Source: Chloroflexota bacterium
Lineage (GTDB): Bacteria > Chloroflexota > UBA6077 > CF-72
DNA: 5,501 nt
Assembly (NCBI GenBank): GCA_019247135.1
Contig: JAFAPL010000804.1
Location: 1 to 5,501 of the forward strand
Direction of reading: 5' to 3'
Translations under genes and position numbers: made by a program
The notes under the pieces: model-generated
Database searches by the model: none
What the model saw: the letters and a program-made list of their open reading frames with translations, nothing else
What the model was told of the DNA's origin: nothing
Shown: positions 1 through 5,501 of the stretch, in pieces
How the letters are laid out: each line of letters begins with the position of its first letter
Numbering within the stretch: the first letter of the stretch is position 1

Positions 1-812
1 GCCTGTTCAGCATGATGATCTTGCTGCCGGACTGGGTGCCGACGCCCGGCAACCTGCGCTTCGGACGCGCAATGGACGATCTCAACACGCTCGTCTTCCG
101 CATCATCCGCGAGCGGCGGAGCGGCGCGACCGAAAGTGACGACCTCCTGGGCATGTTGCTGGCGGCGCGCGACGACACGGGTCAGGGCATGACCAACAAG
201 CAACTGCGCGATGAGGTTATGACGCTGATCCTCGCCGGACACGATACGACCGCGCTTGCACTCAACTGGGCGCTCGTACTTCTGGCGCAGCACCCGGCCG
301 TTCGAGCCCGTTTGCAGGACGAGGTCGACGGCGTGCTGAATGGCCGACGACCAGCCGCTGACGATGTGCCGCGGCTGCCGTACGTGGAGCAGGTCGTGAC
401 TGAGACGCTGCGCTTGTTCCCGACCGCGTGGCTGCTCGGCCGCGAGGCGCTGCGCGACACGACCATCGGTGGTCAGCGGATCGCGAAGCGAACGACGGTG
501 CTGATCAGTCCGTGGGTCGTCCAGCGCGACCCGCGCTTCTTCGACGAGCCGGATGCGTTTCGCCCGGAGCGATGGGCCGACGGTACGCTCCTGCAGAGCT
601 TGCCGCGATTCGCCTATGCGCCATTTGGCGGCGGGCAGCGCGTGTGCATTGGTAGCAGCTTCGCGCAGCTCGAGGCGATGCTGCTGCTCGCATCCATTGC
701 GCAGCGGTTCTCGCTCTCGCTCCTGGAGCCTCACACGCCGGTGGAGCCGCTGCCTGTGATCACGTTGCGGCCGAAGCAGCCAGTCAAAATGCGCGTGGTC
801 GCGCGCGCCTGA
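1..812 (+). CDS. Cytochrome P450, C-terminal part (5' end outside window)
   Basis: Heme-thiolate monooxygenase, cut by the window edge: the reading frame is open from base 3, and the Met codons at 12 and 15 are internal, so about 269 codons of a protein usually 400-460 residues long are seen. Motifs appear in the family order: a proline-rich PTPGN stretch, the I-helix oxygen-activation motif AGHDTT (234-251), the K-helix ExxR as ETLR (402-413), the PERF-type FRPERW (558-575), and the heme loop FGGGQRVCIG (624-653), whose Cys codon (645-647) gives the axial iron ligand. The end, LRPKQPVKMRV, is typical of soluble bacterial P450s related to the CYP4/CYP102/CYP110 type. The catalytic half is intact, so the enzyme is probably functional. 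Substrate cannot be inferred, and no ferredoxin or reductase gene lies in the window. The stop is TGA at 810-812. No terminator follows; the next gene begins 91 bp on. Confidence 0.95.
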   Translation, partial: LFSMMILLPDWVPTPGNLRFGRAMDDLNTLVFRIIRERRSGATESDDLLGMLLAARDDTGQGMTNKQLRDEVMTLILAGHDTTALALNWALVLLAQHPAVRARLQDEVDGVLNGRRPAADDVPRLPYVEQVVTETLRLFPTAWLLGREALRDTTIGGQRIAKRTTVLISPWVVQRDPRFFDEPDAFRPERWADGTLLQSLPRFAYAPFGGGQRVCIGSSFAQLEAMLLLASIAQRFSLSLLEPHTPVEPLPVITLRPKQPVKMRVVARA

Positions 813-817
813 TGGCA

Positions 818-843
818 TGGTATAGAATTGGTGTTCTATACTA
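818..843 (+). promoter_or_regulatory. Inverted repeat with embedded -10-like hexamers: candidate promoter/operator of the topoisomerase operon
   Basis: Perfect 8-bp arms GTATAGAA (820-827) and TTCTATAC (834-841) flank a 6-bp spacer, and outer T-A and G-T pairs can extend it to 818-843. It contains two -10-like hexamers, TAGAAT (823-828) and TATACT (837-842), each one mismatch from TATAAT; no convincing -35 is seen. TATACT would start transcription near 849 and leave a leader of about 55 nt before the GTG at 904. The core AGAAT-N4-GTTCT differs at one base from the Gram-positive-type LexA box (GAAC-N4-GTTC), so SOS control is possible but unproven. No T-run follows, so a Rho-independent terminator for the P450 gene is unlikely. 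Confidence 0.45.
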
Positions 844-853
844 ACAGTTGAGT

Positions 854-865
854 AACAGGCCTGTT
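854..865. repeat. 12-bp perfect palindrome AACAGGCCTGTT in the leader
   Basis: AACAGG (854-859) is followed directly by its reverse complement CCTGTT (860-865). It lies 12 bp after the larger dyad and 38 bp before the GTG start, so it would fall within the 5' leader if transcription starts near 849. It could be a second protein-binding site or chance; with no loop it is a poor RNA hairpin. No known operator was recognised. Confidence 0.35.
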
Positions 866-903
866 CGGGACGCCTACGAACCTGCGAGACTGACTCTAGA
901 AGT

Positions 904-2868
904 GTGACTGCACAGCCCGCTGCCGACATTTCGCGTCCGAGCGGCTCGTATACCGCGCGCGACATCACCGTCCTCGAAGGCATCCAGGCCATCCGCCACC
1001 GGCCCGCGATGTACATCGGCTCGACCAGCACCAGCGGTCTGGTCCACCTGCTCTGGGAAGCGCTGGACAACGCCGTCGACGAAGCCGTCGCGGGTGAAGG
1101 CACTCAAATCTGGGTCGAGGTCGACCAGAGCGGCGTGGTGACCGTCACCGATCAGGGTCGCGGGATGCCCTTCGACCTCATGACATACGGCGGCAAGAAG
1201 CTCCCGGCCGCGACCGTTCTGCTGACGGTCCCGCATTCGGGCGGCAAGTTCGGCGAAGGCGCCTACAAGACCGCGGGCGGCCTGCACGGCGTGGGCGCAA
1301 CGGTGATCAATGCCCTGTCCGAGTGGCTCGAGCTGGACGTGTGGCGTGACGGCCAGCATTTCACCCAGCGCTTCGAACGCGGCAAGCCGCTGGCTCATCG
1401 CGTCGAGCCCACAAAAGAGAAAAAGCGCGGTACCCGCATTCGCTGGTCGTATGACCGGACGATCTTCGAGCACGACGCGTACTACCCACGCGAGACGATC
1501 GAACGCCGGATGCAAGCGGCCGCGCACCTGAATCGCGGCCTCTCGCTGCACCTGTCGATGTGGGACGACGAGCAGGAAGCCGTCATCACCCGCACCTTTT
1601 ACTCGAAAGAAGGCCTGGCTGAATTCGTCAAGCAGGCCACCCCGCCGGGCGCGGAGCCGCTCTTTTCCAAACCGATCACGTTCGTGCAGATGCGCGACGA
1701 GGTGCACGTCGAAGTCGCGCTGCTGCCCAATCGGGGTTACAAGCTCGACCTGCATTCGTTCGCGAATGCCGTGCGTACACCCGAAGGTGGCGTGCACGAG
1801 CGCGGTTTTCGGGCCGCCTTGACGCGTGTTGCCAACGACTATGCGGCGCGTATGGGCATCATCAAGAACCGCGACAAAGAGGCGTTCAAGCCCGAGGTCA
1901 TCCAGCAGGGCCTCGTCGCGGCGATCTCGGTCAAGCTCAAGGACCCCCAGTTCGAGGGGCAGACCAAGAACAAGCTCAACAACGCACCGGTCGAGGGCAT
2001 CGTACGCTCGGTCGTCCTCGAAGGACTCAAGGAGTGGTTCGATGCGCGGCCGGCACAAGCGCGGGACTGGCTCAAGAAGATCCAGGACGATCAGCGTCTG
2101 GCGAATCGCCTCGAAGCCGAAGAACGGCTGGCGCGCACGGGTCAGCGGCGCGAACAGACCGTTGATCTCGACACGTCCAAGTTCGCGCGCGCCAGTACAA
2201 ACGACGCCGACCGGGCCGAGCTGTTCGTCGTCGAGGGCCAGAGTGCGGGAGGCAATGCCAAGCAGGGGCGCGACGCCAGCTACCAGGCGATTCTGGCCCT
2301 GCGCGGCAAGCCCATCAACGTGATCAATGCACGCCCCGAGCGGCTTCAGTTGAACAAAGAATACGCTTTGCTAGCTTCGGTTATTGGCACCGGGGTTCGG
2401 GGCGCATTCAACCTGGAAAAATGTCGCTACAGCAAGATCATTTTGATGACCGACGCGGATGTTGATGGGGGACATATCCGCGCGTTGTTACTGGCGTTGT
2501 TCTATCAGGAAATGCCGGGCTTGATCGAGGCGGGTCGGGTCTTTGTAGCCATGCCGCCGTTGTATTCGGTGCGCCACAAAGGCAAGCCCGTGTGGCTGAT
2601 CGACGACGACGCCTTGCGGCGTTTCCTGGCGCGTAACGCAGAGGCAAAGAATGCGCCCATCAAGCGCTACAAAGGCCTCGGCGAGATGACTGCGTCTGAG
2701 CTGCGCGAGACAACCATGCACCCGGCCACACGGGTGCTGAAGCAAGTCACGCTCGAAGACAGCGCGATCGCCGCGCAAGTCGTGGCCGATTTGATGGACG
2801 AAAGCCGCCCCGAAGCCCGCCGTGAGTTCCTGGCTCAGGCCGCGCGCCTGACCGACCTGGACGTGTAG
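904..2868 (+). CDS. Type IIA DNA topoisomerase subunit B (GyrB/ParE-like), atypical
   Basis: ATPase and TOPRIM subunit, 654 residues, the usual length for GyrB/ParE without the extra E. coli domain. Visible in order: N-terminal arm (Y16, I21 matching E. coli GyrB Y5, I10); GHKL ATPase with E52, N56 and E60 in EALDNAVDE, D83 in DQGRG, the lid GGLHGVG (125-131) and R148 at the R136 position; transducer QTK loop Q353-K355; TOPRIM E444 in EGQSAGG, the metal aspartates D517, D519, D521 in DADVD, and C-terminal KRYKGLGE (587-594). Oddities: Q446 replaces the Asp of EGDSA, N451 replaces Ser, A465 replaces the Pro of PLRGK, and Q84 replaces the second Asp of DDGRG. GTG 904 is the only start codon after the in-frame stop at 853; there is no clear Shine-Dalgarno (AGAAG at 898-902 is too close). 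The subunit A gene starts 10 bp after the stop. Whether this is gyrase or topo IV is undecided. Leu codon use changes abruptly at 2341-2580. Confidence 0.95.
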   Translation: MTAQPAADISRPSGSYTARDITVLEGIQAIRHRPAMYIGSTSTSGLVHLLWEALDNAVDEAVAGEGTQIWVEVDQSGVVTVTDQGRGMPFDLMTYGGKKLPAATVLLTVPHSGGKFGEGAYKTAGGLHGVGATVINALSEWLELDVWRDGQHFTQRFERGKPLAHRVEPTKEKKRGTRIRWSYDRTIFEHDAYYPRETIERRMQAAAHLNRGLSLHLSMWDDEQEAVITRTFYSKEGLAEFVKQATPPGAEPLFSKPITFVQMRDEVHVEVALLPNRGYKLDLHSFANAVRTPEGGVHERGFRAALTRVANDYAARMGIIKNRDKEAFKPEVIQQGLVAAISVKLKDPQFEGQTKNKLNNAPVEGIVRSVVLEGLKEWFDARPAQARDWLKKIQDDQRLANRLEAEERLARTGQRREQTVDLDTSKFARASTNDADRAELFVVEGQSAGGNAKQGRDASYQAILALRGKPINVINARPERLQLNKEYALLASVIGTGVRGAFNLEKCRYSKIILMTDADVDGGHIRALLLALFYQEMPGLIEAGRVFVAMPPLYSVRHKGKPVWLIDDDALRRFLARNAEAKNAPIKRYKGLGEMTASELRETTMHPATRVLKQVTLEDSAIAAQVVADLMDESRPEARREFLAQAARLTDLDV

Positions 2869-2870
2869 TC

Positions 2871-2875
2871 GAAGG
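2871..2875 (+). promoter_or_regulatory. Weak ribosome binding site before subunit A
   Basis: GAAGG lies in the 10-bp gap after the subunit B stop, 3 nt before ATG 2879. That spacing is short for a Shine-Dalgarno, so translation may depend partly on coupling to the upstream gene. The start is supported by alignment: residues 1-21 match E. coli GyrA 1-21 in length up to the SY pair, and no other Met occurs until the helix after RDGLKP. Confidence 0.4.
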
Positions 2876-2878
2876 CTC

Positions 2879-5320
2879 ATGACGCTCCAGGACGAAAACA
2901 TTCGGCAAGAAGATTTTTCGGCGGCGATTCAGAACTCTTATGCCGAATACGGGGTCAGCTCGAACGCGCGAGCGATTCCTGACGCGCGCGATGGCCTCAA
3001 GCCCGTCCAACGGCGCATCTTGTGGTTCATGTTCCGCAATAACTGGACGTCGGCCAACGAGACCGTCAAGTCCGCGGAAGTCGTCGGAACAGTCATGGGC
3101 CAGGCACACCCGCACGGTCAGGAAGCGATCTACGACGCCGCCGTACGGCTCGCGCAGGACTTCTCTCTGCGTTACCCATTGATCGACGGTCAGGGCAACT
3201 TCGGCTCAGATGACGATGATCCCGCGGCCGCCATGCGGTACACGGAGATGCGTCTGTCGCGCATCGGCGAAATCATGCTCCGCGACATCGCCAAGGACAC
3301 CGTCCCGCTCGTTCCCACCTACAAGCAGGATCCCAAAGTCCTGGAGCCGTACTACCTGCCCGCCGGCATTCCGCCGGCGGTCAATGGCCAGGATGGCGTC
3401 GGCCTCGGCTTCGCTACCCGCGTTCCGCCGCACAACCTGCGAGAGATCCTGAACGCTTGCATCGCCCTCTTCGACCGACCACAGATGCCAGCGCTCGAGC
3501 TGATGCGCTACGTGCAGGGTCCGGATTTCCCATCTGGTGGATCGATCATCGGCGACGAAGGCATTCGCGAATATCTGGCCACCGGCCGTGGGCGCGTCGT
3601 CCATCGCGGCACCGCCAGACTCGAAGAGGACATGCGCGGCAGACGCCTGATCGTCACGGAAGTTCCGTTCGTCGGCCGCGCGAACGTGAAGACCAGCATT
3701 GCCAAGGCGTTCAACGACGGCAAACTGCCCGGCCTGATGTTCGAAGGCCACATCCCGGACGAGTCGAGCGAGCAGAACGGCACCCGTATCGTGCTGCCGT
3801 TGCGCAAGGAAGCAGATCCAGCCGACGTGCTCGCCACGCTGTACCAGCACACCTCATTGCAGACCAGCTTCTCGGTCCAGATGACGTTTCTGTTCGGCGC
3901 CGAGAACGAGCCCGCGCGGACGCCGCGCACGGTCGGCATGGTCGAGCTGTTGCGACGCTACAACGAGCACCAGCTCAACGTCCTGCGCAGGCGAAGCCAG
4001 TATGACCTCGACCGCGCGAAAGAACGTCTACACCTGGTGGAAGGGCTGATCATTGGCGCGGTCCACGCGGACGAGATCGTTCGCATTTTCCAGGCGGCCA
4101 AAGACCGACAGATCGCCCGCACTGAGCTGATCAAACGCTACAAGCTGAGTGAGATCCAGGCCCAGCGCATCAGCGAGATGACCCTGGCTCAGGTCACGCG
4201 CATGGACCTGGCTGGCTACCGCAACGAGAAAAAGGAATTGCAGCAGCGGATTGAATATCTGGAGGATCTGCTCGCGCACGAGCCGAAACAGATTGCGCTC
4301 ATCAAGGAGGAGATGCAGTCGATCGCCAATGACTTTGGTGACGCGCGGCGTACCGTGATCCTCGGCGACGAGGAAGCCAGCGCGCCGGTGGCGCAGGTGG
4401 AGAGCGCAATCGAGAGTCGGCCAGTGCTGGTTGCGCTCAGCACAGACGGCAACTTGAAGGCGATGCCGGCCAACACGTACGCGGGCAAGACCAACGCCGG
4501 CACGGTGCGCGGCGACGAGCGCTTGCAGGCGGTGCTGCGTTCGCGAACCACCGATTACCTGGTGTGTCAGTTGTCGACTGGGCGCGTCGCTACCGTGCGG
4601 GTGGCGAGGCTGCCTGAATTGACGCGTGCGGGTCGACCAGAGCTCGCCCGTAGTTTTCTCAGTCTGGAGCCCGCCGAGCGTGTCGTCGCCCTGGCGCCGG
4701 TCAGTGCTTTTTCCGAAGAGCTGTTTCTACTGGTTTTCACAGCCGAAGGACGGGTGAAAAAGACGGCGCTTTCGGAGTATCTGAAAGTTGACGAGAAGGG
4801 CTCACCCGACCTGCGATTGCTCGGCAAAGACTCGATAGCACGGGTTCTCGTTTCGCCGGGCGGCGGCGACTACGTCATCACGACCTCGGACGGCAAGACG
4901 CTGCGGTTCTCGGATGCAGACCTGCGGCCCACGGGACGAGTCGGGCAGGGGGTTGCCGCCATCTCGCTCGCGCGCGGGGCCTCAGTTGTGGGGGCAGACT
5001 GGATCGCGGAGGACGACGACGGCTCGCTCTGGGTCGCCAGTAGCAACGGGTTGATCAAACGCAGCCTCCTCGACGAGTATCCGCGCAAGGGGCGCGCGAC
5101 GGGCGGCGTGGCAACGATGCAGCTTTCGGGCGGAGCAAGCATCGTCGGCGCGGCCGTCGTGGACCCCAACCAGGACGTTCTGCTCGTGTCCTCCGGCGGC
5201 CGCACCGCGCGCGTCACCGCCGAGGGTCTGCCGCTCGTCGCCCGCGATCGCAAAGGTTCGACGGGTATGAAGCTCGAGGGCGCAGAAAAAGTCGAACGCA
5301 TCGTCGTACTGCCTACGTAG
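2879..5320 (+). CDS. Type IIA DNA topoisomerase subunit A (GyrA/ParC-like), without GyrA box
   Basis: DNA breakage-reunion subunit, 813 residues. The winged-helix region has RDGLKPVQRR, HPHG (77-80) and the catalytic Y121 in AAAMRYTE, next to R120 (E. coli R121, Y122). Then come the tower, with VPPHNL, a long coiled coil (about 360-495) and, from about residue 514, a C-terminal pinwheel with six recognisable blade strands (near 515, 559, 614, 664, 716, 766). Oddities: the quinolone-pocket residues D82-S83 of E. coli are Q81-E82 here, while D86 keeps the D87 position; the near-invariant SVIVGRALPD is SSNARAIPD, one residue shorter; GKYHPHG is GQAHPHG; the DNA-bending Ile (I174 in E. coli) is V174 within NGQDGVGLG; and no QRRGGKG-like GyrA box exists, the first blade having AGKTNAGTVRGD (535-546). 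The missing box argues for a relaxing or decatenating enzyme over a wrapping gyrase, though the six blades are gyrase-like. It is cotranscribed with subunit B. Confidence 0.94.
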   Translation: MTLQDENIRQEDFSAAIQNSYAEYGVSSNARAIPDARDGLKPVQRRILWFMFRNNWTSANETVKSAEVVGTVMGQAHPHGQEAIYDAAVRLAQDFSLRYPLIDGQGNFGSDDDDPAAAMRYTEMRLSRIGEIMLRDIAKDTVPLVPTYKQDPKVLEPYYLPAGIPPAVNGQDGVGLGFATRVPPHNLREILNACIALFDRPQMPALELMRYVQGPDFPSGGSIIGDEGIREYLATGRGRVVHRGTARLEEDMRGRRLIVTEVPFVGRANVKTSIAKAFNDGKLPGLMFEGHIPDESSEQNGTRIVLPLRKEADPADVLATLYQHTSLQTSFSVQMTFLFGAENEPARTPRTVGMVELLRRYNEHQLNVLRRRSQYDLDRAKERLHLVEGLIIGAVHADEIVRIFQAAKDRQIARTELIKRYKLSEIQAQRISEMTLAQVTRMDLAGYRNEKKELQQRIEYLEDLLAHEPKQIALIKEEMQSIANDFGDARRTVILGDEEASAPVAQVESAIESRPVLVALSTDGNLKAMPANTYAGKTNAGTVRGDERLQAVLRSRTTDYLVCQLSTGRVATVRVARLPELTRAGRPELARSFLSLEPAERVVALAPVSAFSEELFLLVFTAEGRVKKTALSEYLKVDEKGSPDLRLLGKDSIARVLVSPGGGDYVITTSDGKTLRFSDADLRPTGRVGQGVAAISLARGASVVGADWIAEDDDGSLWVASSNGLIKRSLLDEYPRKGRATGGVATMQLSGGASIVGAAVVDPNQDVLLVSSGGRTARVTAEGLPLVARDRKGSTGMKLEGAEKVERIVVLPT

Positions 5321-5346
5321 CCAAGCGGCGGAGAAATGCCCGCAAT

Positions 5347-5362
5347 TGAGGGTCAACCCTCA
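5347..5362. repeat. Small inverted repeat at the left end of the intergenic palindromic element
   Basis: TGAGGGT (5347-5353) and ACCCTCA (5356-5362) are exact reverse complements separated by CA. The right arm also begins the larger G/C-rich repeat and could instead pair imperfectly with GAGTGGGT (5405-5412), so the two folds are mutually exclusive at this arm. The 2-nt spacer means that as RNA a few inner pairs must open to make a loop. Confidence 0.5.
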
Positions 5363-5412
5363 CCCCCTCGCCCCCTCTCCCTGGCCAGGGAGAGGGGGTT
5401 GGGGGAGTGGGT
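5356..5412. repeat. REP-like G/C-rich palindromic element after the topoisomerase operon
   Basis: The core is a perfect 28-bp palindrome: CCCCCTCTCCCTGG (5371-5384) followed by CCAGGGAGAGGGGG (5385-5398). It extends outward past a small internal loop (TCG against TT) through CCCCC (5363-5367) pairing with GGGGG (5401-5405), then imperfectly through ACCCTC and GAGTGGGT. It lies 35 bp after the subunit A stop. The layout matches the short interspersed palindromes common in intergenic DNA of many GC-rich bacteria, so other copies in the genome are expected. As RNA it would be a very stable hairpin that could protect the 3' end or slow polymerase, but there is no T-run, so it is not a classic Rho-independent terminator. 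Confidence 0.75.
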
Positions 5413-5501
5413 CGAAACTCCGGAGGGACTTGTGCCGAATTGTACTCGGCGGTGTGCCGCTCGACGGCTCGCATCAATGCGCGGTACTAGCTCGAGGCCG
5501 C
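5413..5501. other. Unassigned 3' flank
   Basis: No gene, RNA or conserved motif could be recognised here. A GGAGGG (5422-5427) stands just before GTG 5432 and TTG 5430, and both frames stay open to the window edge (23-24 codons), but neither short peptide resembles a family I know. The reverse strand also has an open frame here that runs on into the palindrome. The stretch is too short to decide. Confidence 0.3.

Noticed and set aside
1..10. Similarity of GCCTGTTCAG at the window start to GCCTGTTCGG at 859-868
   Set aside because: Nine of ten bases match, but one copy is inside P450 coding sequence and the length is within chance.
1..812. P450 as part of a functional system with the topoisomerase
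   Set aside because: The gap holds its own promoter-like region, and no known pathway links the two; adjacency alone is not evidence.
874..2058. 394-codon open frame on the minus strand opposite the subunit B gene
   Set aside because: It lies wholly antisense to a gene with clear family motifs; long antisense frames are expected where third positions are G/C-rich. Its translation shows no recognisable domain.
3206..3850. 214-codon minus-strand frame opposite the subunit A gene
   Set aside because: Antisense shadow of the DNA-gate and tower coding region, without recognisable protein motifs.
4701..4800. Second lower-GC patch (49%) in the subunit A gene
   Set aside because: The encoded segment is rich in Phe, Lys and Glu, which lowers G+C by amino-acid content alone; no sharp codon switch was seen as in the 2341-2580 block.
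5371..5398. Rho-independent terminator
   Set aside because: The stem is strong, but the following bases are TTGGGGGAG with no T-run.
5336..5501. Open frame from ATG 5336 with GGAG just upstream, running to the window edge
   Set aside because: It reads straight through the palindromic element and gives an Arg/Pro/Cys-rich peptide unlike a folded protein; repeats of this type often stay open in several frames.

Overview
The window is high-GC bacterial DNA (roughly 60-65% G+C) with all recognisable genes on the + strand. It holds the 3' part of a cytochrome P450 gene (to 812), a 91-bp gap with dyad symmetry and a possible promoter, then a two-gene operon for both subunits of a type IIA DNA topoisomerase. 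These are a GyrB/ParE-like ATPase-TOPRIM subunit (904-2868) and a GyrA/ParC-like breakage-reunion subunit (2879-5320). The last 181 bp are non-coding as far as can be seen and carry a strong G/C-rich palindromic repeat of the short interspersed (REP-like) kind.

Organism: the G+C content, the compact GyrB type without the enterobacterial TOPRIM insertion, the side-by-side B-A gene order and the CCCCCTCTCCC...GGGAGAGGGGG repeat after the operon would fit a Chloroflexota genome or another high-GC lineage. This is inference; nothing in the window fixes the phylum.

How the genes work together: subunit B carries the GHKL ATPase and the TOPRIM metal site, subunit A the active-site tyrosine and the DNA gate. 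The two would form an A2B2 enzyme that passes one duplex through another using ATP. All catalytic residues I looked for are present in both, so the enzyme should be active. It is nevertheless unusual: the quinolone-contact positions are altered in both subunits (A: E82 and Q81 where E. coli GyrA has S83 and D82; B: Q446 where E. coli GyrB has D426), several near-invariant DNA-gate motifs are rewritten, and the C-terminal pinwheel of subunit A lacks the GyrA box needed for gyrase-type DNA wrapping. The pair is therefore best read as an atypical, possibly secondary, type IIA topoisomerase rather than the housekeeping gyrase. Gene symbols are left blank because the gyr/par choice cannot be made from this window.

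The P450 shows no functional link to the topoisomerase and is probably a separate transcription unit.
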